Assembly: GCA_046160625.1 (NCBI GenBank)
Contig: JBJXGZ010000044.1
Coordinates: 1-64,000, forward strand
Reading direction: 5' to 3'
From: M3007 sp046160625
GTDB lineage: Bacteria; Bacteroidota; Bacteroidia; Chitinophagales; Saprospiraceae
DNA length: 64,000 nt
The translations under genes and the position numbers were made by a program. Below, piece after piece: positions 35,698-44,798 of this stretch. Under the pieces are notes generated by a model, which was given only the letters and a program-made list of their open reading frames with translations, did not search any database and was not told the origin of the DNA. How positions within the stretch are numbered: position 1 is the first letter of the stretch; each line of letters opens with the position of its first letter.

Positions 35698-35795
35698 ATC
35701 CAAAATCCAATTTTTACAAGTGCGGTGAAAGGACGCAAAGCAGGGCAGGCGGGTTGCCTACACAAATTTCCTTTCTTTGTGCCAAAATTGTTGCT

Positions 35796-36545
35796 GTGCG
35801 TGCATTAGCTTTCTTGTTCCTGCCGTTTTTGTCCTTTGTCCTTTTTGCCTGTGGCACAGGGGGCAAACGGGACATCAGTGAATATTACTTCCCGGTAAAA
35901 GACCTGCGAGGCGGAAAAGTTTACGAGTATGTAGTGTCGCAAAACGACTCCGTAATGCCGGAATATTGGCACTACCGCACTTTTGTGCGCGATAGTGGCC
36001 TTTTTTTGGTTGGAACCTACTACGATCACCGTTTTCAGATCGGTCAAATTATTCGAGAAAAAATCACAAAAAGTGGTGCTTTGGCTAAAGAGAGTCATCT
36101 CTATGAAGCAGACCCAAGCCCAGAAGCAGAGGGTGGGCAGATTCATACAAAGACCATTATTGAAGCACCGAACAAATTTCCCTTTTCTGTTAGCGACTCG
36201 TCGGGCGTTTTTTTGTTCAAACTTCAATTTAACCCACCAGACGATCCTGAGGCCATCATATATGTTGAGCGGAAACGAAGGTTTTTGGGTGTCGCACCAG
36301 ATTTTGAATATGATGGTAAAAAATACTCCTGTATCAAATTTGAACTTCGTGAGCGTATTGGCAATGAAAAAGAAAAGGCAGCAACCGTGGAAGGGCTTGG
36401 TGAGGAGTGGTATGCAAAAGGACTTGGCTTGGTTTATTACAGCAAAAAGTATGGTGGCGGGGCATTCAAAATGGAGGCAAGACTGACCGATATTTTCCCC
36501 ATGTCGGAATTGGAACGGAAAGCGACCAGCATTTATGGAGAATAA
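35796..36545 (+). CDS. Putative lipoprotein, unknown
   Basis: A 249-residue protein if started at GTG 35796, which gives the signal RALAFLFLPFLSFVLFACG with a lipid-accepting Cys. A TTG 14 codons earlier would bury the signal. The mature part (GKRDISEYYFPVKDLRGGKVYEYV, later YSCIKFELRERIG and GLGLVYYSKKYGGG) resembles Bacteroidota periplasmic proteins of about this size that have no assigned function. It diverges from porU, 98 bp away, and precedes the porW-like gene. A role in secretion is possible from context only. Confidence 0.65.
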   Translation: MRALAFLFLPFLSFVLFACGTGGKRDISEYYFPVKDLRGGKVYEYVVSQNDSVMPEYWHYRTFVRDSGLFLVGTYYDHRFQIGQIIREKITKSGALAKESHLYEADPSPEAEGGQIHTKTIIEAPNKFPFSVSDSSGVFLFKLQFNPPDDPEAIIYVERKRRFLGVAPDFEYDGKKYSCIKFELRERIGNEKEKAATVEGLGEEWYAKGLGLVYYSKKYGGGAFKMEARLTDIFPMSELERKATSIYGE

Positions 36546-36630
36546 TATTGTGAAACCTTTGATAATTTTAACCCATTAGGCAACCCGATTGCCCTAAATC
36601 GCGCCTTTTTCCACCCCGAATTTTCGTGGG

Positions 36631-36655
36631 GCGGAGCCAAAATCTCCGCATTTTT
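36631..36655 (+). terminator. Hairpin terminator upstream of the porW-like gene
   Basis: GCGGAG and CTCCGC arms with a short loop, followed by ATTTTT. It lies between the lipoprotein stop (36545) and the TPR-gene start (36687), so the two genes may be transcribed separately. Confidence 0.55.
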
Positions 36656-36686
36656 GAATCCAAACCTGCTTTTCAAGATTTTTGAC

Positions 36687-39581
36687 ATGAAAAATATTTG
36701 GAAAATAGCCCTTGCGGGTGTGGTACTGCTGTGTGTGGTAGCCACAACCGCCTGTGTCACCACCAAAAAGAAAGGGCAAGAGACAAGCAAGACCAAAAGG
36801 TTTTACCACTCTTTTACAAATAAATACAATTATTGGTTCAATGCTGACGAACTCTTCCGGCTTACCACGGCCAAACTTGAAGAGCAGCATGTTGACAATT
36901 ACAGCCAAATTCTTGAAATATATCCCTATGCCGCAGCTGACCCCAGCAGTGCGCGAGCCGAATTGGATAATATTATCCTTAAATCCGCAAAAGGGATATC
37001 GCTTCACCGGCCAGGCCGCTGGACGGACGACAACTATGGTCTCATGGGTAAAGCGCAATTCCTCAAACGTGATTACGAGACTGCAGAAGCTACTTATAGA
37101 TTCATTCGAGAAGAGCAGGATCCACGCCGAACTTCCAAGACCAAATTGAAAAGCAGCAAGTCATCGAAGCAAAAAATATCAGAGAAAAAGAAAGCCGCGG
37201 CTAAAAAAAAGAAAGAAGCTGCAGAAAAAAGGAAAAAAGCTGCTGCAGAAAAGAAGCGGAAAGCCGCCGCGGCAAAAAAGGCCCGTGAAAAAAATAAGAA
37301 GAAAAAATCTGGTGAGAAGGAGAAAGTAGAGACTAAAACCACCACAACACCCTCCGTTGTCCCCACAGACAGCGAAGAAGTCACCGTCAAGGGCAGCAAT
37401 CCTTACGACCAACCATTTGGCCGTACGCACGATTTCCCTTCTTCAATGGTGTGGTATGGGCGGACTCTCACGGAGCGTGATAAATATGATGAGGCTGAAT
37501 TTCTTTTCCGCGAACTTTGGGAAGATCGGAACTTCCCGGCAAACAGGCAGGACGATCTCGCAACAGCAGAAGCATATCTGTTTATCAAACAAAAACAGTA
37601 CAGCAAAGCGATCCCGCCGCTTACAAAAGCCATTGAACTAAGTGACAGTAAAAAAGAACGCGCTCGTTTGTCTTTTATCCTGGCCCAACTGTACGAACGC
37701 GCCGGGCAATATGATCAAGCCTATGCCGCCTACGATAAAGTACTGCGAAATGGCCCGAAGTATGAAATGGAATTCAACGCCCGCCTTAGGCAAAATATAG
37801 CGGGTTGGTCTAATAGCAAGATTGACAGCGAGTCAGCCCTGAAAACATACGACCGAATGCTCAACGATGATAAAAATCTTGAGTATCGGGACCAGATTTA
37901 TTCTAGCATGGCTGACATTGCCCTACGGGACGGGCAAAAAAAGAAAGGGATCGAATATTTGCGTAAGTCCTTGGATTACAACACAAACAATACAACGCAA
38001 CGCGCCGAAACGTACCTCAAACTCGCCGATATTTATTTTGAAGACGAGCAATTTGTGCTAGCTAAGGCTTATTACGACAGCACGCTCACCGTTATGCCCG
38101 CAGAAGACCCACGGCGCATGGTAGCTACGGAGTATGCCACCAACCTCAAAGATATTGCCCGACTTATTCAAACCATTGAAGCCAACGACAGCATCGTTCG
38201 TATCTTCCGTATGTCGGATGTCGAACGCAAGGAACTGGCAAAAACAATAAAAAAGCAACGAGAAGCCGCACAAGCTTCGGCCATCCAGAGCAGCTCAAAA
38301 GATCCAGCTGCGGCAGGCCCTGCTAAGGCGCCAACGCCAACGGCTGGAAACAAGCCCTCTTCATTCTATTTTTACAATGAAAATTTCTTGAAAAAAGGAC
38401 GAAAAGACTTTGCACGCAACTGGGGAGACCGCAAGCTTGACGACAACTGGAGGCGCAGCAACCGCCTGGTGGCAGGAGGCCTTGATGAAGCGGCAGGGGG
38501 AGACAGCAACCGCACTAATGTAGTGGCAGATGCCGAACTAAAGGACATATTTGCCAGTATCCCAAAATCGGAGGCGGAACTTTCCGTGATTCATTTGGCA
38601 ACTTATGAAGCCATGTACCAACTTGGAACCCTCTATCGGGATCGCTTGCAGAACAATCGCCGGTGTACGGGTACGCTTGAGGATATGCAAGCCAGGTACC
38701 CGGATACGGCTCGTTATGAAAAAGAAACATGGTATTACTGTTATCTGGCTTTCACAGACCTCAGCAACCGTGAGCGTGCACAGTTTTACTACGACAAGTT
38801 GGTAGAAAAATACCCCAAAAGTGCTTATGCGCGTACACTCACTGACCCCAACTTCCTCAATGCGACCAAAGAGCGCGAGCGCGAGCTCAACAAATACTAC
38901 GAAGACACTTACACGCTATTCCAAAAAGGTGTGTACAAAGAGGCCTTGACCAGATGTGAAGAAGCACCCCAAAAATACGGGTCTCAGAATCCGCTTGTGG
39001 CCAAATTTGCCTTGTTGAGTGCTCTTTGCACGGGCAACCTTAGTGGGAATGAAGCCTATTGTGCGGCGCTCGGCGAGCTTATTAAACAATACCCAGAAAG
39101 TCCCGAAGCCACGCGTGCCAAAGAAATCGCTCGTTTGCTTGCCTGTAAAGGTTTTGAGGTGGAAGAAAAGAAAAAAACCGAAACACCGGTTGACGAAGAA
39201 TTTACCATAGAGGACGACAAACTTCACTATTTTATCGTGGCTCTTTCGGGAGGGGATGTGAAACTGGATGATGTGAAAGCGGCCGTATCGGATTACAATA
39301 GCGAACATCATAAAGCAGAACAACTGCGAATCTCCAACATTTTCCTGGGTACGGATACGAACACGCCAATCGTAGTCATTCGAAAATTCGATAGCAAGGA
39401 CCAGGCGATGCGTTATTATAACGAGGTCAAAAACCAAAAAGACTTTTTGGGCGAAACCGCTAAGAAGACCTACAACAAAGAGCTGTTCGCTGTGACTCAG
39501 GAAAACTATCGGCGCATTTTGAAGAATAAGACGCTTGATAGCTATCGAGCGTTTTTTGAGGAAAACTACTTGAAAAAATAA
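36687..39581 (+). CDS. porW: PorW/SprE-like TPR lipoprotein of the T9SS
   Basis: A 964-residue lipoprotein (signal to TTAC, residue about 23) starting MKNIWKIALAGVVLLCVVA. It has many TPRs (about 240-500 and 630-790), a KFYHSFTNKYNYWFNA-like segment right after the anchor, and an unusual Lys/Ala-rich stretch at about 145-218 that is more than half Lys. The C-terminus (about 840-964) is a small alpha/beta region. PorW/SprE links the PorK-PorN ring to the outer-membrane translocon. The call rests on size, lipid anchor, TPRs and the neighbouring porU; a generic TPR lipoprotein cannot be excluded. Confidence 0.65.
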   Translation: MKNIWKIALAGVVLLCVVATTACVTTKKKGQETSKTKRFYHSFTNKYNYWFNADELFRLTTAKLEEQHVDNYSQILEIYPYAAADPSSARAELDNIILKSAKGISLHRPGRWTDDNYGLMGKAQFLKRDYETAEATYRFIREEQDPRRTSKTKLKSSKSSKQKISEKKKAAAKKKKEAAEKRKKAAAEKKRKAAAAKKAREKNKKKKSGEKEKVETKTTTTPSVVPTDSEEVTVKGSNPYDQPFGRTHDFPSSMVWYGRTLTERDKYDEAEFLFRELWEDRNFPANRQDDLATAEAYLFIKQKQYSKAIPPLTKAIELSDSKKERARLSFILAQLYERAGQYDQAYAAYDKVLRNGPKYEMEFNARLRQNIAGWSNSKIDSESALKTYDRMLNDDKNLEYRDQIYSSMADIALRDGQKKKGIEYLRKSLDYNTNNTTQRAETYLKLADIYFEDEQFVLAKAYYDSTLTVMPAEDPRRMVATEYATNLKDIARLIQTIEANDSIVRIFRMSDVERKELAKTIKKQREAAQASAIQSSSKDPAAAGPAKAPTPTAGNKPSSFYFYNENFLKKGRKDFARNWGDRKLDDNWRRSNRLVAGGLDEAAGGDSNRTNVVADAELKDIFASIPKSEAELSVIHLATYEAMYQLGTLYRDRLQNNRRCTGTLEDMQARYPDTARYEKETWYYCYLAFTDLSNRERAQFYYDKLVEKYPKSAYARTLTDPNFLNATKERERELNKYYEDTYTLFQKGVYKEALTRCEEAPQKYGSQNPLVAKFALLSALCTGNLSGNEAYCAALGELIKQYPESPEATRAKEIARLLACKGFEVEEKKKTETPVDEEFTIEDDKLHYFIVALSGGDVKLDDVKAAVSDYNSEHHKAEQLRISNIFLGTDTNTPIVVIRKFDSKDQAMRYYNEVKNQKDFLGETAKKTYNKELFAVTQENYRRILKNKTLDSYRAFFEENYLKK

Positions 39582-39602
39582 AAACAACGCGATCAGATAC
39601 AC

Positions 39603-39645
39603 ATCGAGGCACAGGGTTTTGAACCTTGTGCCTCGATTTTTATAT
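39603..39645 (+). terminator. Terminator between porW-like gene and truA
   Basis: Arms ATCGAGGCACAGGGTT and AACCTTGTGCCTCGAT pair with one mismatch, then a T run (TTTTTAT). It ends the porW-like transcript shortly before the truA start. Confidence 0.85.
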
Positions 39646-39654
39646 TCAAATAAT

Positions 39655-40389
39655 ATGTCGAAATTCAAACTGACCCTGGAATACGATGGTTCGCGATATG
39701 CTGGCTGGCAGCTTCAAAAAAATGAACGCACGGTGCAAGGAGAACTCCTTCAGGCAGCGGCTAAAATTTTTGAAAATCAGCCAGTTGAAATCTATAGCGC
39801 AGGCAGAACAGATGCCGGTGTGCATGCCCGTGGGCAAGTAGCCCATTTGGAGCTCACCGACACGCGCCTTTCTCCAGAGCAAATCATGGTGCGATTGAAC
39901 GACGAACTTGGTCATGCTATCAATATCCTGCATGTTGAAAAGGTCCACCCGAAATTCCATGCTCGGCACGATGCCCGCAGCCGCAGTTACACCTACCAAA
40001 TCTCAAAAAGGCGCGACGCTTTTGGCAAAAAGTATGTCTGGTGGGTTCGTGAAACGCTTGATCTTGGTACAATGCGCAATGCGGCTTCCCTGCTCGAAGG
40101 CTTTCACGATTTCCGTTCGTTTGGCGTAAATGAAAAAGATGGTAAAAGCACCCTTGTGGATCTTGATCGTGTGGAAATTAGAGAGGATGGAGATCGTATC
40201 TACATACACATCACCGGTTCTCATTTTCTTTGGAAAATGGTTCGTCGTATCGTGGGGGTGTTGGTAGAAGTTGGGCGGGGCAAAATGACTGGGCAAGATG
40301 TTGAAACGTTTTTAAAAACAAATTCCAATGAGCCCGCTCGCTATACCGCTCCTCCCAGCGGCTTGTTTTTAGAAAGGGTTGACTACTGA
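39655..40389 (+). CDS. truA: tRNA pseudouridine(38-40) synthase TruA
   Basis: A 244-residue enzyme starting MSKFKLTLEYDGSRYAGWQL. The catalytic aspartate is Asp53 in SAGRTDAGVHARGQ. Other TruA marks are KFHARHDARSRSYTYQI, FHDFRSFGVN and the GSHFLWKMVRRIVG stretch. It converts uridines 38-40 of the anticodon arm to pseudouridine. The start is ATG 39655; a longer frame overlaps the upstream terminator. Confidence 0.95.
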   Translation: MSKFKLTLEYDGSRYAGWQLQKNERTVQGELLQAAAKIFENQPVEIYSAGRTDAGVHARGQVAHLELTDTRLSPEQIMVRLNDELGHAINILHVEKVHPKFHARHDARSRSYTYQISKRRDAFGKKYVWWVRETLDLGTMRNAASLLEGFHDFRSFGVNEKDGKSTLVDLDRVEIREDGDRIYIHITGSHFLWKMVRRIVGVLVEVGRGKMTGQDVETFLKTNSNEPARYTAPPSGLFLERVDY

Positions 40390-40432
40390 GGGGGAGACCC
40401 CGGAGGTTTTCGAAAACTTCCGGGGTCTCCCC
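40390..40432. terminator. Hairpin terminator after truA
   Basis: Near-perfect inverted repeat GGGGAGACCCCGGAGGTTTT / AAAACTTCCGGGGTCTCCCC with a short loop, followed by TTTAAC. It begins at the truA stop. Confidence 0.85.
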
Positions 40433-40438
40433 TTTAAC

Positions 40439-40478
40439 AAAAAGCCCCCGCTCCGAAATTTTCGGTACGAGGGCCTGG
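40439..40478 (-). terminator. Terminator for the small minus-strand gene
   Basis: On the minus strand a CCTCGTACCGAAAATTTCGGAG-type imperfect stem ends in GGGGGCTTTTTG, giving a U tract. It follows the stop of the 95-codon gene at 40497. Confidence 0.6.
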
Positions 40479-40496
40479 GGTAGAAGCAATATTTGT

Positions 40497-40784
40497 TTAA
40501 AAATGTGCTTCCAAAGCCGTTTTTGAGCTGTATTGCAGGATGTTGTGCAGCACAGTGGGCGAAGGGTTGAACTGAACCTTGGGAAGTTGTGCTTTTGCAA
40601 GCAACAGGGCATTGAAATCAGCGCTGATTTCAGAATCATCTTCTATCAAATGCGCCATTTCTACTGCGTCCCCAGCGGATAGTTCGCGGTACAGAAATTG
40701 TACCATTTGTGCATCGTATGTGTAGGTTTCTTCCATAGGCATTTTGCCGTACTTTGGCTTGTAAATAATAATAAATTCGCGCAT
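40497..40784 (-). CDS. Small conserved hypothetical protein
   Basis: A 95-residue soluble protein beginning MREFIIIYKPKYGKMPMEET and ending LQYSSKTALEAHF. It has no signal peptide, membrane segment or recognised domain. It is considered real because it has its own start, a terminator-like hairpin downstream, and fills an intergenic slot on the minus strand between plus-strand genes. Function unknown. Confidence 0.6.
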   Translation of the reverse strand: MREFIIIYKPKYGKMPMEETYTYDAQMVQFLYRELSAGDAVEMAHLIEDDSEISADFNALLLAKAQLPKVQFNPSPTVLHNILQYSSKTALEAHF

Positions 40785-40894
40785 AAAACACAGACTTTGG
40801 GTGGGTTATTGCATTTCCAGCCAGAATATTTTGGAATTTAACATCAAAGTACTTAAAGGCTCATTTTAACCCGAAGCCGATGGGCCGATTTGCC

Positions 40895-40902
40895 TACTTT
40901 TG
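40895..40902 (+). promoter_or_regulatory. TACTTTTG -7 box upstream of the polytopic membrane protein gene
   Basis: TACTTTTG matches TAnnTTTG about 62 bp before the ATG at 40964. No convincing -33 element is visible. Confidence 0.35.
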
Positions 40903-40963
40903 CCCGCCAATTAGCTGATTTCAGAAGTACTCCCTTGGATGCACGAGCGTCAAATCAAACAGA

Positions 40964-43408
40964 ATGAAAGGCGTAGAACAGATAGAACATACCTTGCACA
41001 ACCTTGCTTCGCCAAAGCGAGGCCACACGTTTTGGGGCTTGGTAATTGTAATGTTTGTGGCCTTTCTTATGATTTGGGCAAATCACGGCACATGGCTCCG
41101 GTCTCCCAATGAAGTCATGTTCGCTAAAAGTTCTGATGGTCTAAAAAATTACATGACCACGGCCTGGTTTGTGCAACACGATTCCGGCTATGTCCACTTT
41201 GGCGGCATGGGTTATCCATTTGGCGACCATGTCCTTTTTACAGACAATCAGCCAATTTTATGTGTGGCGATAAAATGGTGGAGCCAGCATGTTTTTGATG
41301 TGCGAGGCCAGACAATAGGTATTTTGCATCTATTTCTGGTATTGTCCATAGTATTTGGTGCAGGGGTTATCTACCTGTTGTTTAGAAAACTCCATCTGCC
41401 TGCATGGTATGCTGGTATTGCAGCCCTGGGCATCGGATTTCTTTCGCCGCAATACAACAGATTCGACGGGCATTTTGGTCTCTCACATATTTGGGTACTG
41501 CCGATGCTTTTGTTGTTGCTCTGTCGGTATGAAGAACTGCAGAGTCGTCGCTATAAAAGCCTTTTGATCGGGATACTTATCTGGTTTTCATCGCAGTTAC
41601 ATTTTTACTATTTGGGGGTTTCCGCAGTTTTTTTGGGCTTTTATACCTTATTTCAAATCCTGCGAGACCGATCCTGGCGCAATTTCTGGACTCGGTCAAG
41701 TCACATGATCGTGATGATAGTCCTTCCATTCGCGGCCTTGAACATCTGGACCCACTGGTCCGATTATTGCCCTGACAGGGCCGCGGCACCGTATGGATTC
41801 ACAGATTATATTGGACGTTGGGAAGGGGTGTTTTTGCCATATAATTTTTTCCCAATGCACCAGTGGATCAATGAGAACATTACGAAAATCAGAGGGCTAG
41901 ATTTTGAAGCAGAGGCCTATGTTGGCCTTGCGGCATTCGTATTTACGCTGTGGCTTATCTTCAAACGGCGTTTCAGACTTTTTGAGCCGGAATGGGAGCA
42001 AGCGGCCTATCACCGGGTACATAAAAACTACCTCCTCGGGATTTGTTTTGCAGCATTTGCAACCCTGGTTTTTGGTTTTGGTTTTCCTTTTTCCATAAAA
42101 GGATTGGAGTGGATGGTTAATTACCTTGGTCCGCTTCGACAATTCAGGGGGCTTGGGCGATTCACCTGGGCATTTTATTACATCATCAATGTTTTGATGT
42201 TTTATATCCTATGGAATAAAAGCCAGCGAATGCAAATGGGCGAACAATGGATAGCATGGCTAAAGTCTCGTTCAGAACTTGTTGCGAGACATTTCCCAAA
42301 CGTCGCGAAATGGGGTCTGGTCCTCACTCCCCTAACCGTTTTATGCTGGGAAGCCTTTTATTTTCAAAAACATAAAGCCTTGCCATTGATGCCCAGTGTA
42401 GCGCAGCACAATGCCGTGGCTGCATCACCAGATCATTGGTTAAATAAGGTTGATTTTGCCCGCTTTCAGGCTTTTATGCCCCTGCCCTATTACCATGTTG
42501 GTTCGGAAAACCTCTGGCTTGAGGTATATTATCCACTTTTTAAAAAGGTGCAATACACGGCATTACAAACGGGCGTGCCAGACATGGGCGTTAATTTGAG
42601 CCGTGCTGCAATAGGCCGGATGGTAAAATCCATGCAATTTTCTCTTCAGGCCTGCGAACCGCCAGAATTGCTTTCTGAGCTTCCTGACAACCGCCCTATT
42701 GCACTCATGATCGAAATGAGCAAATGGGAAGATGTTCAAAAAAAATATGGACACCTGCTGGACAAGGCTACCCAAGTGTACCAAAACCCGGAGCTCAAAA
42801 TAATGGCATTAATACCTGACAGTGTTCGCGCCTGGTCGCAGGAACAATCACTCCTTGTTTTAGCAGAAGAGCGACAAGCAACGTTCAATGCTGGCCGCGG
42901 TTTTCGCAGCGAAAAACAGCCAGGTTGGTACACCAGCATCAACTTTGATTCAATTACCACGAGCGAGCATATTTTCCAGGGAAAAGGTTCCGGCTATGGG
43001 AACATTGGAGATACTACCTGGATTTGGAATAATCCAATGCCAAAAGGGACATACGAGTTTAGCATTTGGACCAAAGTGGACGAAGACATGGGCATGACCC
43101 AGGATGTCAAATTTTTGGAGAAAAGTCGTGCAGATGGACATCAGGTTTATTTCAGGAAAGAAACCTTGCGATCAGAAATAAAGACAATTGTCAATAACTG
43201 GGCTTTGTATGTGCTGCAATTTGAGGTACAGGAAGACCAATCAGCCTTGGGCATTTTTCTTCATAAAAAGGATGCAGATGCGCCATTCTGGTACGATGAG
43301 GGTATGATAAAAGACAAGAATTTCAATTTGTATCGTCAGGAACCAGGATGGGTAATTCGGAATAATTATTGGTACAAACTGCCAAAAAATTGGCCAAACC
43401 AGCGATGA
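40964..43408 (+). CDS. Polytopic membrane protein, GT-C-like, unknown
   Basis: An 814-residue protein with an N-terminal membrane segment (25-45), a large first loop (SDGLKNYMTTAWFVQHDSGY ... GGMGYPFGDHVLFTDNQP), about nine further membrane segments to about residue 475, and a C-terminal soluble domain (about 480-814) with beta strands. A large first outside loop with acidic and aromatic residues is typical of GT-C-type glycosyltransferases and YfhO-like proteins that use lipid-linked sugars. A specific activity cannot be named. The first 20 residues are cytoplasmic. Confidence 0.65.
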   Translation: MKGVEQIEHTLHNLASPKRGHTFWGLVIVMFVAFLMIWANHGTWLRSPNEVMFAKSSDGLKNYMTTAWFVQHDSGYVHFGGMGYPFGDHVLFTDNQPILCVAIKWWSQHVFDVRGQTIGILHLFLVLSIVFGAGVIYLLFRKLHLPAWYAGIAALGIGFLSPQYNRFDGHFGLSHIWVLPMLLLLLCRYEELQSRRYKSLLIGILIWFSSQLHFYYLGVSAVFLGFYTLFQILRDRSWRNFWTRSSHMIVMIVLPFAALNIWTHWSDYCPDRAAAPYGFTDYIGRWEGVFLPYNFFPMHQWINENITKIRGLDFEAEAYVGLAAFVFTLWLIFKRRFRLFEPEWEQAAYHRVHKNYLLGICFAAFATLVFGFGFPFSIKGLEWMVNYLGPLRQFRGLGRFTWAFYYIINVLMFYILWNKSQRMQMGEQWIAWLKSRSELVARHFPNVAKWGLVLTPLTVLCWEAFYFQKHKALPLMPSVAQHNAVAASPDHWLNKVDFARFQAFMPLPYYHVGSENLWLEVYYPLFKKVQYTALQTGVPDMGVNLSRAAIGRMVKSMQFSLQACEPPELLSELPDNRPIALMIEMSKWEDVQKKYGHLLDKATQVYQNPELKIMALIPDSVRAWSQEQSLLVLAEERQATFNAGRGFRSEKQPGWYTSINFDSITTSEHIFQGKGSGYGNIGDTTWIWNNPMPKGTYEFSIWTKVDEDMGMTQDVKFLEKSRADGHQVYFRKETLRSEIKTIVNNWALYVLQFEVQEDQSALGIFLHKKDADAPFWYDEGMIKDKNFNLYRQEPGWVIRNNYWYKLPKNWPNQR

Positions 43409-43447
43409 TACCTCCAAAAAGGGGTCGCACATTCACGCATCAGATAC

Positions 43448-44695
43448 ATGCAAGTACTATTAAAAAATGCACATCTCTTTGACGGCACTTCTAAAAGCCG
43501 GGTACAGGATATTTTGCTGAAAGATGGCCATATTGATGCCATTGGCGACCAGATTCCTTTGCCACAAGGGGCGGTCCTGTGGGAATCTTCGAATCTCTGC
43601 GTATCTCCGGGCTGGCTTGATGTAGGCGTATATGCTGCTGATCCCGGCTACGAACACAGGGAGGATTTGACCACGGCCGCTGCCGCTGCCGCTGCCGGAG
43701 GATTTACCTCCATGGCCTGCTTTCCAAATACCGACCCGGCCTTGCACACCAAGTCTGAGATATTATATGTAAAAAACAAGGCGAATGATTTGCCCGTGCA
43801 CTGTTATCCAATCGGGGCGGTTTCGCAAAGTTGCGAGGGAAAGGACTTGGCCGAGCTTTTTGATATGCACACAGCGGGCGCCGTGGCCTTCAGCGATGGC
43901 AAACGCTCGGTTCAAGATGCAGGGCTGTTGCTGCGCGCTTTGCAATACTCGAAGGCCTTCGAAGGCTTGATAATCAATGTTCCTCATCATAAAACGATTG
44001 CTGCCGGAGGGCAGGTGCACGAAGGAGTGATGAGTACTTCGCTTGGATTGAAAGGGCTTCCTGCCCTGGCGGAAGAACTCATGGTGCAACGCGACCTCAG
44101 TCTGTTGGAATATTCCGAAGGCAGATTGCATATCCATTTGATTTCAACGGCAAAAAGCGTGGCGCTTGTAAGAGCAGCCAAACAAGCCGGGTTGCGTGTA
44201 AGTTGCTCCGTTGCGGTGGCGAATCTCTGCTTCAGCGAAGAAAAACTGGCAGAATTTGATTCCAATTGGAAAATAGTGCCCCCGCTTCGCAACAAGGCCG
44301 ATGCCGATGCTTTGCTAGAGGGCCTTGCTGATGGGACGATTGATTTTATTTGCTCGAATCACACTCCCTGGCACGAGGAAGCCAAAAACCTGGAATTCAC
44401 CTATGCCGAATTTGGTATGATTGGGCTGGAAACATCCTTTTCCCTTTGCCGCACTTTTTTGGATAAAAAACTGACAGTCAATGATTTGGTTGAAAAAATG
44501 AGCCTTGCACCACGCCGGGTTTTAGGATTGCCCATTCCAAAAATTGCCAAAGGAGAACGCGCGGAATTGACCGTTTTTGATCCTGACATTGAATGGGTGC
44601 TGGAAGCAAAAAACATCCGCTCCAAATCCAGCAATACACCCTTTATTGGCCAACGGTTCAAGGGGAAGGTCTTGGGAATAATATGTGGCAAGTAG
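43448..44695 (+). CDS. Dihydroorotase-like protein lacking metal ligands
   Basis: A 415-residue amidohydrolase-fold protein close to the type I dihydroorotase of pyrimidine synthesis. The motif PGWLDVGVYAADPGYEHREDL corresponds to PGxIDxHxHxREPGxEHKED, but both His are replaced (Gly60, Tyr62), and the late TDHAPH motif is SNHTPWH. Without the zinc ligands it should not hydrolyse dihydroorotate. In other bacteria such inactive homologues (PyrC'/PyrX) serve as structural partners of aspartate carbamoyltransferase; that role is an inference here. A hairpin array separates it from the next gene. Confidence 0.85.
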   Translation: MQVLLKNAHLFDGTSKSRVQDILLKDGHIDAIGDQIPLPQGAVLWESSNLCVSPGWLDVGVYAADPGYEHREDLTTAAAAAAAGGFTSMACFPNTDPALHTKSEILYVKNKANDLPVHCYPIGAVSQSCEGKDLAELFDMHTAGAVAFSDGKRSVQDAGLLLRALQYSKAFEGLIINVPHHKTIAAGGQVHEGVMSTSLGLKGLPALAEELMVQRDLSLLEYSEGRLHIHLISTAKSVALVRAAKQAGLRVSCSVAVANLCFSEEKLAEFDSNWKIVPPLRNKADADALLEGLADGTIDFICSNHTPWHEEAKNLEFTYAEFGMIGLETSFSLCRTFLDKKLTVNDLVEKMSLAPRRVLGLPIPKIAKGERAELTVFDPDIEWVLEAKNIRSKSSNTPFIGQRFKGKVLGIICGK

Positions 44696-44715
44696 CAAGG
44701 TTGGTTTTTTGGTGG

Positions 44716-44790
44716 TTTGTGGATTTGGTGATTTGAAGTGCACAAATCCACAAATCCACAAATCCACAAATCACCAAATCCACAAATCCA
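44716..44790. repeat. CACAAATCC-word array with inverted copy
   Basis: A 20-bp arm at 44716-44735 is the exact inverse of 44767-44786. Between and after them the word CACAAATC(C) is repeated about six times in tandem (44740-44790). It fills the gap between the dihydroorotase-like stop and the EamA gene start at 44799, inside what looks like a same-strand pair. Confidence 0.85.
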
Positions 44791-44798
44791 CAACAAAT

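Noticed and set aside
38916..39668. 250-codon minus-strand frame across the porW-like end
   Set aside because: Antisense to a TPR gene, crosses a terminator, no recognisable domain.
42520..42545. TTATCCACT as a DnaA box
   Set aside because: A single near-match inside the polytopic membrane protein gene with no cluster around it.
44716..44790. CRISPR-like array of CACAAATC units
   Set aside because: Units are about 9 nt with no regular spacers, and there is an inverted copy. It is a hairpin array, not a CRISPR.
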